Below the pieces are notes generated by a model, which saw only the letters and a program-made list of their open reading frames with translations, had not been told where the DNA came from and made no database searches. This document shows positions 45,115 to 52,012 of a stretch of 64,000 nucleotides of DNA, one piece after another (the first letter of the stretch is position 1; each line of letters begins with the position of its first letter). The position numbers and the translations under genes were made by a program. The stretch is from Palsa-892 sp035556215 (GTDB lineage: Bacteria > Pseudomonadota > Alphaproteobacteria > Rhizobiales > Xanthobacteraceae), in assembly GCA_035556215.1 (NCBI GenBank), contig DATMFI010000026.1:160218-224217 (forward strand), written 5' to 3'.

Positions 45115-46035
45115 ATGAAGCGCTTCAGCAGCATCGTTAACCCGAAATCGGGGGCCGGCGCCGGCATCGCCCTGATGCTGCTGGCCTGCCTTGTCTTCTC
45201 GCTCAACGACACGCTCGGCAAGTGGCTGGTGGCCACGTACACGGTCGGCCAGCTCCTGCTGATCCGCAGCGCGGCGGCCATGCTGATCCTGCTGCCATTC
45301 CTGCTGCGGCGAGAGGCCCTGGCGGAATTTAGCGCGGCGCCGCGGCCGCGGCTGCAGATCCTGCGGGTCGTCCTGTCCTCGGTCGAGAGCGCGCTGTTCT
45401 ACTGGGCGGTGGTTTATCTGCCGCTCGCCGACGTCGTGACCTTCTATCTCGCCGGGCCGATTTTCGTGACGGCGTTTTCCGCGCTGCTGCTCAAGGAGCA
45501 GGTCGGCTGGCGCCGCTGGAGCGCGGTGCTCGCGGGATTCGCGGGCGTTGTGATCGCGATGCGCCCATCGGCCGCAAGCTTCTCGTGGCCCGCGCTGATT
45601 GCGCTGACCGGCTGCGTGTCGTTCGCGCTTCTGATGATCGCGACGCGCGCCGTGCGCGGCACCTCCGATCTCGTGCTCGTTACCGGCCAGATGGCCGGTG
45701 CGCTCGTGCTCGGCATCGTCATGGCGCCGATCGGCTGGGTGAGCCCAAGCGCGCGCGACTTCGCGCTGCTCGGCCTTCTCGGTGTGGTCGCGATGTTCGC
45801 GCATGTTTGCGTCAACCGCTCGCTCAAGCTCGCGCCGGCCAGCGTCGTCGTTCCCTATCAATACACGTTCATTCTGTGGGCGATCGTGTTCGGCTATTTC
45901 GTGTTCGGCGACGTGCCGGACGCCATGCTGCTCACGGGCGCCGCGATCATCGTCGCCGCCGGCATTTTCATTTTCCGCCGCGAGCAGGTGCGCGCGGTGC
46001 AAAACGATGCGGGAATTCCGCCGCCGGCAGCTTAA
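45115..46035 (+). CDS. EamA/DMT-family transporter
   Basis: A 306-residue inner-membrane protein with ten predicted hydrophobic helices in two EamA repeats. Repeat 1 (about 15-145) contains LACLVFSLNDTLGKWLV and the pseudo-repeat 2 (about 155-290) contains ALTGCVSFALLMIATRAVRG. Conserved family features are VVYLPLADVVTFYLAGPIFVT and VVPYQYTFILWAIVFGYFVFGD. The substrate is not predictable; relatives export amino acids or metabolites. It is the only plus-strand gene in the 35-47.6 kb block and overlaps no neighbour. ATG 45115. Confidence 0.87.
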   Translation: MKRFSSIVNPKSGAGAGIALMLLACLVFSLNDTLGKWLVATYTVGQLLLIRSAAAMLILLPFLLRREALAEFSAAPRPRLQILRVVLSSVESALFYWAVVYLPLADVVTFYLAGPIFVTAFSALLLKEQVGWRRWSAVLAGFAGVVIAMRPSAASFSWPALIALTGCVSFALLMIATRAVRGTSDLVLVTGQMAGALVLGIVMAPIGWVSPSARDFALLGLLGVVAMFAHVCVNRSLKLAPASVVVPYQYTFILWAIVFGYFVFGDVPDAMLLTGAAIIVAAGIFIFRREQVRAVQNDAGIPPPAA

Positions 46036-46043
46036 ATGATTTG

Positions 46044-46094
46044 GGGCATGATCCTTGCCGGAAAACCGGTTCCCACTTTTCCGGGATCATGCCC
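46044..46094. repeat. Hyphenated palindromic intergenic repeat
   Basis: Outer arms GGGCATGATCC (46044-46054) and GGATCATGCCC (46084-46094) enclose inner arms CCGGAAAA and TTTTCCGG (46058-46065, 46077-46084). It occupies the spacer between two convergent genes (EamA transporter and GNAT). Elements of this GCATGATC...CCGGAAAACCGG type are familiar as multicopy palindromes in rhizobial genomes. It could also act as a bidirectional terminator. Confidence 0.7.
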
Positions 46095-46096
46095 TG

Positions 46097-46729
46097 TCAC
46101 GGTCGGGACGAGGCGACCTTCGGCATGCGGCTCTGGCCCCAGGCGCGGAGCGAGGCCCAGGTCCTGCGCTCGAGCCGGAACTGATCGACCGGCGTCGAGG
46201 CGCCGAGCGAGCGGATGCGGCCGAGCGCAACGCCCGTCCACTGGAAGCCGCACTTCTCGAGCACGCGCCGCGAAGCGGGATTGGTGACGCGGCAGTTGGC
46301 GGCGATTGCGTCGAGATCGCTCGTCGTGCTGAAGATATGGTCGATCATGGCGCGCGCGGCTTCGGTGGCGTAGCCGCGGCCCCAGAACGGCTCGCCGACC
46401 CAGTAGCCGATGGTGAGCCCTTCGTCGCGCTGGGTGAATCCGCAGGCGCCGACGAAGCCGTCGTCACCGGCATAGATGCCGAACTTCCAGTGGCGCGTTT
46501 CCGCCGGGGGCGTTGCGATCCACTGCGCGGCGTCTTCGATGCCGTAGGGGTGCGGGATGAGGAGCGTCATCTCGGCGATCTTGCGGTTGTTGGCGAGCGC
46601 GGCGACCGCCTTGGCATCGCCAAGGTTCGGGACGCGCAGGATCAACCGCTCGGTTTCGAGCACGGGCGTGCTCGCCGCTTCGGACGGACCGCAAGTCGTC
46701 TGACCACAAGTCATCTGCAAGGCAGACAT
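46097..46729 (-). CDS. GNAT-family N-acetyltransferase (RimJ/RimL type)
   Basis: A 210-residue acetyltransferase of the RimJ/RimL group. The entry motif is LETERLILRVPNLGDA near residues 29-44, and the acetyl-CoA loop is EPFWGRGYATEAARAMIDHIF near 125-145. VTNPASRRVLEKCGFQWTG is the typical C-terminal strand-helix. AAGGAGCCCGTC before ATG 46729 is a good ribosome binding site; the TTG at 46744 is rejected. GNAT genes between rpmA and obgE are frequent in Hyphomicrobiales, so a translation-related substrate is plausible but not shown. Confidence 0.87.
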   Translation of the reverse strand: MSALQMTCGQTTCGPSEAASTPVLETERLILRVPNLGDAKAVAALANNRKIAEMTLLIPHPYGIEDAAQWIATPPAETRHWKFGIYAGDDGFVGACGFTQRDEGLTIGYWVGEPFWGRGYATEAARAMIDHIFSTTSDLDAIAANCRVTNPASRRVLEKCGFQWTGVALGRIRSLGASTPVDQFRLERRTWASLRAWGQSRMPKVASSRP

Positions 46730-46750
46730 GACGGGCTCCTTCAAACGTCG

Positions 46751-46778
46751 AGGGGGAGACGGTTTCCCGTCTCCCCCT
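46751..46778 (-). terminator. Strong hairpin between rpmA and the GNAT gene
   Basis: Arms AGGGGGAGACGG (46751-46762) and CCGTCTCCCCCT (46767-46778) form a 12-bp perfect stem with a TTTC loop. It lies about 80 bp downstream of rpmA on the minus strand. No clear T-run follows, so it could reduce rather than stop read-through into the GNAT gene. Confidence 0.5.
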
Positions 46779-46857
46779 TCAAAAATCGGAACCCATGTTG
46801 GGCAGCGACTTCACCGGGTTTGACGAGACCGGCGAAGCCCTCAACTTCCTTCGCCGT

Positions 46858-47124
46858 TTATTCTGCGGCCTCCATCGGGCGTACCGATACGAGAACGCGG
46901 TCTTTAGCTTTCGTGCGAAACTCAACTTTGCCTGGGACGAGGGCGAACAGGGTATGATCCTTGCCCATGCCGACATTGGCGCCCGCATGCACTTTCGTGC
47001 CGCGCTGGCGCACAATAATGTTGCCGGCGATAACCTGCTCGCCGCCATAGCGCTTCACGCCGAGCCGACGACCCGCTGAGTCGCGCCCGTTACGTGAGGA
47101 ACCGCCTGCTTTTTTGTGTGCCAT
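46858..47124 (-). CDS. rpmA: 50S ribosomal protein L27
   Basis: An 88-residue L27, with MAHKKAGGSSRNGRDSAGRRLGVKRYGG at the N-terminus that reaches the peptidyl-transferase centre (shown in the family), then VIAGNIIVRQRGTKVHAG and GKDHTLFALVPGKVEF. It is full length and intact. It follows rplU by 69 bp, the universal rplU-rpmA order, and is probably co-transcribed from the promoter upstream of rplU. Confidence 0.97.
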   Translation of the reverse strand: MAHKKAGGSSRNGRDSAGRRLGVKRYGGEQVIAGNIIVRQRGTKVHAGANVGMGKDHTLFALVPGKVEFRTKAKDRVLVSVRPMEAAE

Positions 47125-47193
47125 CGCTCTAAATCCTGAAGTTCTCTTACACTAATTCCATGACCCGCGCATTACCAAATTGCGGGCGCGTGC

Positions 47194-47595
47194 TTATGCC
47201 TCTGCCGCTTTTTTCCCGGCCTTGGCCTTCACCGCCTTCGGCTTGCCCGGCGTGCGCTTGCCGGTCGCCTGCTTCGACGGCTGCTTGCCGTCGGCCAGGA
47301 TCTCGGTGATCCGCACCATGGTGTAGTCCTGACGGTGACCGCGCTTCCTGCGCGAATTCTGCCGGCGGCGCTTCTTGAAGGCGATGACCTTGTCGCCGCG
47401 CGTATGCTCGAGCACTTCGGCTGCGACCAGCGCGCCGGAGACGAGCGGGGCGCCGATCGAAGGCTTGTCGCCGCCGAGCACCGTCACCGGGAAGGTGACG
47501 ATGTCGCCGGGCTTGGCTTCGAGCTTGCCCAATTCAATCGTTTGATCGGCGGCGACCGTGTAGTGCTTGCCGCCTGTCTTGATGACCGCGAACAT
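47194..47595 (-). CDS. rplU: 50S ribosomal protein L21 with a basic C-terminal extension
   Basis: A 133-residue L21. MFAVIKTGGKHYTVAADQ starts the conserved domain, and KVIAFKKRRRQNSRRKRGHRQ (given here as the basic loop near 70-90) and YTMVRITEI complete it at about residue 101. The remaining 32 residues are Lys/Ala/Pro-rich (KQATGKRTPGKPKAVKAK), longer than the usual ~103-residue L21. ATG 47595 was chosen over an upstream in-frame start. Confidence 0.96.
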   Translation of the reverse strand: MFAVIKTGGKHYTVAADQTIELGKLEAKPGDIVTFPVTVLGGDKPSIGAPLVSGALVAAEVLEHTRGDKVIAFKKRRRQNSRRKRGHRQDYTMVRITEILADGKQPSKQATGKRTPGKPKAVKAKAGKKAAEA

Positions 47596-47680
47596 CTTCG
47601 TAATTCCGCTTATGGGGCGAGGGGTGGCTGCCCCCTCAACAAAAGCGCGCGGGCCTGAAAACCCGCGCAAATTCGCGGGG

Positions 47681-47709
47681 TTTATGGCGTCGATCCCGCG
47701 GGCTGTCAA
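47681..47709 (-). promoter_or_regulatory. Promoter of rplU-rpmA
   Basis: On the minus strand a perfect TTGACA (47704-47709) is separated by 17 bp from CATAAA (47681-47686). It lies about 85 bp before the rplU ATG and points toward it. Consensus -35 with optimal spacing supports it. Confidence 0.65.
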
Positions 47710-47987
47710 GATAAAGAAGACAGGGCCGAAGGGCAGGGCTTTGAAAAATATAAGAAAAATTTGGAGGAATCGGCGGGAATCCCGCCTGGGGGCGCAAAAC
47801 CGCGGGCCTTGAGGAGCATGGCGATGCGATTGCGTCTCCCAAGGACGCGCGGCTTCTCATGCTTCGAGACGAGCGCCGCCTGTGGTGCGGCTTCCGGCAT
47901 GAGGGGCGGGTTCGATGCCTTGTGCCGCTCGTAGCGCTTCTATAAGTAAGTCCGCGCAACCGCCATTTCGGAAGATTTGAGCCTCGC
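47710..47987. other. Noncoding spacer between the rplU promoter and tRNA-Ser
   Basis: About 280 bp with no credible gene. It contains an A-rich stretch near 47740-47765 upstream of the rplU promoter. A TATAAG near 47940, preceded by CTTGTG at 16 bp spacing, could be the tRNA promoter. Open frames on the minus strand here are read-through artefacts from the tRNA. Confidence 0.5.
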
Positions 47988-48077
47988 GGAGAGGTGGCTG
48001 AGCGGTTGAAAGCACCGCACTCGAAATGCGGCATACGGGCAACCGTATCGTGGGTTCGAATCCCACCCTCTCCGCCA
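47988..48077 (+). tRNA. tRNA-Ser (anticodon CGA)
   Basis: The 90-base gene folds as a class II tRNA. Acceptor arms are GGAGAGG (47988-47994) and CCTCTCC, followed by G and an encoded CCA (48075-48077). The anticodon loop CTCGAAA sits between CCGCA and TGCGG and gives CGA for UCG serine codons. A long variable arm (ACGGGCAACCGT) and the T-arm GTGGGTTCGAATCCCAC are clear. AT-rich accessory sequence starts right after the CCA, consistent with use of the tRNA as an integration site. Confidence 0.96.
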
Positions 48078-48225
48078 ATTCTTTTTCCAGTGAATTGATT
48101 CCCAATAAGAATTTGTAAGCCAAAAATTTCGGCCCCAACTTCGGCCCTATCTCCAACGGTGCACAACCGGAACATAGTTAACAGAAATTAAGTCCATAAA
48201 TAGAACGGGCAAACAGGAGGACACC

Positions 48226-48471
48226 TTGCCAGATGTGTTTGTCATTATGTCGGTCGCCCCGTGTGTAACCGCAAAAGACGGGAAGCAATACTCTCATCTC
48301 GCGTGCACAGTTGTCGCGAATGATGAAAAAGATGCAGCCAGAATCGCAAATGAAAAAGATTCGTATGGCGTCCATTGGAGCGATATCGAGATTTTCGATT
48401 GCTCACCTGCTGCATTTTCCGGAGTGATGCCGGCCTATGGTTGGTGCTCCGTCAATGCGAAACCTGCCTAA
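48226..48471 (+). CDS. Hypothetical 81-residue protein, TTG start
   Basis: The frame starts at TTG 48226, preceded at ideal spacing by the full AGGAGG Shine-Dalgarno (bases 48215-48220), which decides the start. The product (MPDVFVIMSVAPCVTAKDGK...) is small, acidic and soluble with three cysteines, and includes VVANDEKDAARIANEKDSYGVHWSDIEIFD. I do not recognise the family. It is AT-richer than the backbone. The DUF5677-like gene begins 12 bp downstream, so both are probably one transcript. Function unknown. Confidence 0.65.
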   Translation: MPDVFVIMSVAPCVTAKDGKQYSHLACTVVANDEKDAARIANEKDSYGVHWSDIEIFDCSPAAFSGVMPAYGWCSVNAKPA

Positions 48472-48483
48472 GCGCATGATCGC

Positions 48484-49245
48484 ATGACAGAAGAAAGAGT
48501 GTTGCAGGATTGGATGACATTTGCCGAGAAGCTCGGACGCATCGGCTATGAAATTTTCGACACCGCTAGCGTGAAAGTTACTGAAAAAGGATTTGCGGAC
48601 GTAAAGATATTGGCACTCGCTCTTTTGGCTCGCACAACATCTAATTTGAAAGGTGCGCTCATTTTATTAGCCGAGAATCGGATTGTGGAAGCGCGGACCA
48701 TAACAAGGTGCGTCTTTGAAAATCAGTTTTGGGTTGTAGGACTCCTTGAGGAGGGAGATAAATTCGCCACCCGAATGCTGCATGATGAAATGAGCCGTCG
48801 AAAGGGCAGAAGCGAACTTATTTTTCAGCACGTCGAATTAGACAATGAAGTTGAAACGAAGCTTCGTGAGTATTTAAAAAACACGAAAAAAGATTTTAAT
48901 AAAGCTAAGACTCTGAACCCCAAGGAAGTTGCTTCGATGGGGGCGCTAGCCAATACATATATTTTCTACGGACAGCTTTCATCAGATTCCGCGCATCCAT
49001 CCGTTGATGCTCTGAATAGATATATCGTCTCTCATTTCGAGGACGATATTGATGGAATTGATGTAGAGCCTAAAGTCAAAGTGAGCGAGAAAACTGACAC
49101 GGTTGATTTGCTTTCTCTTGCCGTCATCGGCGTTTATGTCGCCGTAAATCAAGTGCTGCACGGTGCGGGTAATGGCTACGATTTGACTCAAACCGCTGAT
49201 GAGTATTCGGCGTTAGTTAAAATGCGCCGAGAGCTGACAAGCTAA
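48484..49245 (+). CDS. DUF5677-like hypothetical protein
   Basis: A 253-residue, mainly helical protein. The segment ILALALLARTTSNLKGALILLAENRIVEARTITRCVFENQFWV (about 38-80, shown in pieces) resembles DUF5677 proteins, with conserved E/R residues in paired helices and a late HPSVDALNRY histidine. The gene is clearly AT-richer (runs such as AAAAAACACGAAAAAAG) than the GC-rich flanks, which indicates horizontal acquisition. It lies 12 bp after the 81-residue gene in the tRNA-Ser cassette. Family function is not established; the assignment is by pattern recognition. Confidence 0.65.
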   Translation: MTEERVLQDWMTFAEKLGRIGYEIFDTASVKVTEKGFADVKILALALLARTTSNLKGALILLAENRIVEARTITRCVFENQFWVVGLLEEGDKFATRMLHDEMSRRKGRSELIFQHVELDNEVETKLREYLKNTKKDFNKAKTLNPKEVASMGALANTYIFYGQLSSDSAHPSVDALNRYIVSHFEDDIDGIDVEPKVKVSEKTDTVDLLSLAVIGVYVAVNQVLHGAGNGYDLTQTADEYSALVKMRRELTS

Positions 49246-49246
49246 A

Positions 49247-49372
49247 ATGTGTACGCTTTACTCGCAGGTCAAAGGCCAAGCGGAAATTCGCGCTGATAAA
49301 CGCGATTACGATACGGCGGGCAATCTCCTGCCGCAGCCAGCGATCTTTCCCGACACGCGCGCGGCGCGGATT
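49247..49372 (+). pseudogene. Truncated SRAP/YedK (HMCES-like) gene fragment
   Basis: The first ~42 codons encode MCTLYSQVKGQAEIR followed by GNLLPQPAIFPDTRAARI, matching the start of SRAP-domain proteins (Met-Cys with the catalytic Cys2, then GN-x-P-x-x-P-x-IFPD-x-x-A-x-I). These proteins form covalent crosslinks with abasic sites in DNA. A full protein is over 200 residues; here similarity stops exactly where the convergent cytochrome gene ends (49371), and the frame then runs through antisense of that gene. It is therefore a remnant, possibly left by the event that brought in the neighbouring AT-rich genes. Confidence 0.65.
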
Positions 49373-49943
49373 ATTTCGCGCCGCTTGCCGCTGTTTCCGG
49401 CGGCACGATTTTCATCACGAAGGAAGTCGGTTTTTCGTTCGGGCTGAAGGGCCCCGGCACTTTGTTTTTAACCTGCGGCAAGCTTTTGAGAAAGGCGACA
49501 ATCGCGTGCGTGTCCTCGCCGGTGAGGTTCGCAAATGCATGCCAGGGCATAGCGGGTGCCAGCATGCGGCCATCGGGACGTTTGCCTTGCGTAATCGCCG
49601 CAGCGATTTCGTCCGCCGACCATTTGCCGAGACCGGTCTCCTGATCGGGCGTGAGATTGGGGCCATGGAAAATGCCGAGATCGGGAATTTCGAATCCGAC
49701 TTCCGAGCCGCCGAGGTAGCGCGCCATATCAGGCTTGCCGAAGAAATGCCCCGGTGTGTGGCAGTCGGTGCAATTGCCGAGCGTCACGAGATACTGGCCG
49801 CGCTTGATCTGCGCATCATCGGCGGAGCTGTTGCCGGGAAACGCGATGGTCGTGCCTGTAGCAAGAGCAAGGAGAGCCATCGTCCGCAGCAATTGTTTGC
49901 AGCACGCGGCAGCGACGGAAGAGGCGAAGGCGGCTTCGGTCAT
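49371..49943 (-). CDS. Exported c-type cytochrome
   Basis: A 190-residue protein with an N-terminal export signal (LLRTMALLALATGTTIAF) and one haem-binding CTDCH (C58, C61, H62) in RGQYLVTLGNCTDCHTPG. The distal Met ligand is probably in LAPAMPWHAF. It resembles the small cytochrome c domains found with alcohol or sorbosone dehydrogenases, and should act in the periplasm as an electron carrier. ATG 49943 chosen over a TTG at 49955. It is 21 bp after the MBL gene and the last gene of a four-gene operon. Confidence 0.87.
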   Translation of the reverse strand: MTEAAFASSVAAACCKQLLRTMALLALATGTTIAFPGNSSADDAQIKRGQYLVTLGNCTDCHTPGHFFGKPDMARYLGGSEVGFEIPDLGIFHGPNLTPDQETGLGKWSADEIAAAITQGKRPDGRMLAPAMPWHAFANLTGEDTHAIVAFLKSLPQVKNKVPGPFSPNEKPTSFVMKIVPPETAASGAK

Positions 49944-49964
49944 CGTTGGCTCCAAATTCGGTTG

Positions 49965-50693
49965 CTATTGCCGGCGGAAGAGCCGGCGGTCGTATTCATC
50001 CGCCAGTGCATGCAGCGCGGCGGTGCAATTGCCCGTAAACGACGGCCCGTGCATCAGTGCGAGCGTGCGCGGCGATAGTGCCGAAAGCGAACGGATCGTC
50101 GTTCCCATCTCGGGATTGAGTGACGAGTATTTGAAGATATCCTCCGCCGCAATCGCCGGCCCGACGATGTCGCCGCCGGTCAGCGCCGGACCGCCGCCGA
50201 GCTGAGTGAAGAGATCGCCGCATAAAAGCGTGCCGGTCGATTCCTCGTACATTACGCCGGCGTCCCAGCCATGCGGCGTGTGCGGCGTGTCGATGTAGCG
50301 AACTTTTTTGCCGCGGCCGAGTTCGATCGTTTCGCCGTCCGCAAGCACGCGCGGGGCGCGGTCGGCCATGTCGTTCAGGGACACGAGGCAGCCGGTCTGG
50401 CCGTGCGCGACTGACGCATTTGGCGCGATCGCGAGCCAATCGTTCATGGAGCCGCACTCATCGGCTTCATAATGGCCGAAGGCGATCCAGCGCAGGCGCT
50501 CGGGGGCAATGATACGGCTCAGTGCAGCGCGCTTGAGCGGAAACATCCGGCGAAGGCCGGTATGAAACATCAGCGGCTCGTCGCCCAGAACGAGGAACTG
50601 GTTGAAGGTGAAGCCGTCCGGCGGGGCGATATCAGGCACGTAGGTCGAGAGGCGATAGATGCCGTCGGCTATTTCGGCGATCCTGGTTTCCAT
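49965..50693 (-). CDS. MBL-fold metallo-hydrolase of flavodiiron-like type
   Basis: A 242-residue beta-lactamase-fold protein. The metal motif is GHYEADECGSMNDWL with H74-x-E76-x-D78, the HxExD pattern of flavodiiron (ODP) proteins rather than the hydrolase HxHxDH. PHTPHGWDAGVMYEESTGTLLCGDLFTQLG supplies the other ligands (seen in parts). No flavodoxin domain is attached. It may bind a di-iron centre and handle O2, NO or peroxide, but this is inferred. TGGAGGAATGCA before ATG 50693 is a strong ribosome binding site. It is co-directional with TetR upstream and cytochrome c downstream. Confidence 0.85.
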   Translation of the reverse strand: METRIAEIADGIYRLSTYVPDIAPPDGFTFNQFLVLGDEPLMFHTGLRRMFPLKRAALSRIIAPERLRWIAFGHYEADECGSMNDWLAIAPNASVAHGQTGCLVSLNDMADRAPRVLADGETIELGRGKKVRYIDTPHTPHGWDAGVMYEESTGTLLCGDLFTQLGGGPALTGGDIVGPAIAAEDIFKYSSLNPEMGTTIRSLSALSPRTLALMHGPSFTGNCTAALHALADEYDRRLFRRQ

Positions 50694-50737
50694 TGCATTC
50701 CTCCAGAAGGTTCGATGAACGGCTTCCGCGGCGGGAC

Positions 50738-51406
50738 TCAATGCTTGCCTTTCCTCGCAATCTTTCGCGCAGGCGTGCGCCGCTCGCCAGACGATGTGCC
50801 GCGCGCATCCGCCATGGCGGCTTCAACCAGCGCGCGGATCGCCCAATGTTTTACCTTGCGGGCCTCCGCGTCGCCGAGCTGGAGCACGTCTTTGGTCACG
50901 ACCATGCCTTCGGGGCCGATAATCAGCGCCAGCGCGTTGCTCAGGGTTTCAAATCTCTCCGCGCTGAAGCGATGGCGCACAGGTGCGAGCGCGGCCTCGA
51001 TCAGGGGCAGGCGGCGATTCTGACGGACGGGGATTTCTCCCTCGCCATTTTCCCGCCGGGGATGTTGAAGCGTATGCACCAACATCATGCGGATCGCCGC
51101 TTCATTGGCGAGCACCACGTCGTGAATCGCGCTGTCGACCCGTTGCGCGCGGGAGACGGGGTCGGTGCTGGAGCCGTCGCGAAACAGTTCTTCGGCGCGG
51201 GGGGTCGCGATATCGAACGAAGATTCGACGAGGAGCGCCTCGACATTGGGGAAGTAGCGATAGGCCGTAGCGCGCGACACGAGCGCTTCCCTGGCGATCT
51301 CCTCCAGGCTCGGGTTGCGGCCCTGTTTGACAAGCTGCGCCGCAGCGTCGAGGAGATTCTTGCGTGTCCGGATTTTCTGGTTCGGACGGCCTGCCGCTTC
51401 GTTCAT
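50738..51406 (-). CDS. TetR-family transcriptional regulator
   Basis: A 222-residue TetR protein. The helix-turn-helix is at about 17-60 (RTRKNLLDAAAQLVKQG, PSLEEIAREALVSRATAYRYFPNVEALL). The ligand-binding helices follow and the C-terminus is basic (ERRTPARKIARKGKH). It starts 4 bp after the SnoaL-like gene and is followed by the MBL gene at 44 bp. It probably autoregulates the operon through the inverted repeat at 51870-51887. The ligand is unknown. Confidence 0.92.
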   Translation of the reverse strand: MNEAAGRPNQKIRTRKNLLDAAAQLVKQGRNPSLEEIAREALVSRATAYRYFPNVEALLVESSFDIATPRAEELFRDGSSTDPVSRAQRVDSAIHDVVLANEAAIRMMLVHTLQHPRRENGEGEIPVRQNRRLPLIEAALAPVRHRFSAERFETLSNALALIIGPEGMVVTKDVLQLGDAEARKVKHWAIRALVEAAMADARGTSSGERRTPARKIARKGKH

Positions 51407-51410
51407 TGCA

Positions 51411-51827
51411 TCAGCCCTGCGGCAACTGTCTCATGATCGCGGCGAAATCGATCCAGACATTCTCGCGCTGGATGTCGCCGCTGTCGGCGAATTCGATAAT
51501 GTGCAGGAGGCGGAATTCGAGCGGCCGGTTCTTGCCTTCCAGCCCGAAAGGCCGCCCCGGCGCCTTACCGCTCCAAACGGACTCGTCGATCAGAAATTTT
51601 TCGCCGTAGAGCCGCTTCACGCATTGCACTTTGCTCTCGGCAAGATCGGCAAACATCGCCTGGTAAAACGCACGCGCGGCCTCCCGGCCGCGGGTCGGCC
51701 CGGCGGGCCAGCCGACGATGTCGTGCTCGGCGTCGGGCGCGAGCGTGGCCAGCACACCGTCAATGTCGTCGTTCGCCTCGAAGCCGAAATGTTCATCCAT
51801 CTTCCGGTCCATCTGCTCGCGGGTCAC
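51411..51827 (-). CDS. SnoaL-like/NTF2-fold protein
   Basis: A 138-residue protein of the nuclear transport factor 2/SnoaL-like fold. It begins at GTG 51827, preceded by GGAGGACGACG. The conserved layout is an N-terminal helix (MTREQMDRKMDEHFGFEAND), LATLAPDAEHDIVGWPAGPTRGREAARAFYQAMFADL, and a FEFRLLHIIEFADSGDIQRENVWID type end (as RPLEFRLLHIIEFADSG). Such proteins bind or transform small hydrophobic molecules. It is first in the operon SnoaL-tetR-MBL-cytochrome c and 43 bp downstream of the operator candidate. Confidence 0.85.
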   Translation of the reverse strand: MTREQMDRKMDEHFGFEANDDIDGVLATLAPDAEHDIVGWPAGPTRGREAARAFYQAMFADLAESKVQCVKRLYGEKFLIDESVWSGKAPGRPFGLEGKNRPLEFRLLHIIEFADSGDIQRENVWIDFAAIMRQLPQG

Positions 51828-51869
51828 CGTCGTCCTCCATTGCTTCAGCAGGCAGGCGGCCGGTCCTTA

Positions 51870-51906
51870 ATGAGACGATTATCTCATGTCAATACCTAAA
51901 TCTCAT
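51870..51906. promoter_or_regulatory. TetR operator candidate
   Basis: ATGAGA (51870-51875) and TCTCAT (51882-51887) are perfect inverted repeats around 6 bp, and a third TCTCAT half-site follows at 51901-51906. It lies in the divergent spacer between the SnoaL-tetR operon and the DSD1-like gene, as expected for a local TetR site. Confidence 0.6.
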
Positions 51907-52012
51907 TACCGCGAATGCGGGCCCGGAGCCTTGGCGATCCCATTGGATGAGAACGGATTTTCTGGCAGGGAGGGGCGCGGCTCACGGCTTCTCATTGCAA
52001 GAAACGTTTTCG

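Noticed and set aside
46795..47079. Plus-strand frame of 94 codons opposite rpmA
   Set aside because: It is antisense to the ribosomal protein L27 gene and resembles nothing.
47636..48175. Minus-strand frames through the tRNA-Ser that read as peptides such as VGFEPTIRLP or GGIRTHD
   Set aside because: These are translations of the antisense tRNA-Ser gene, a well-known source of spurious protein annotations. The tRNA fold is unambiguous.
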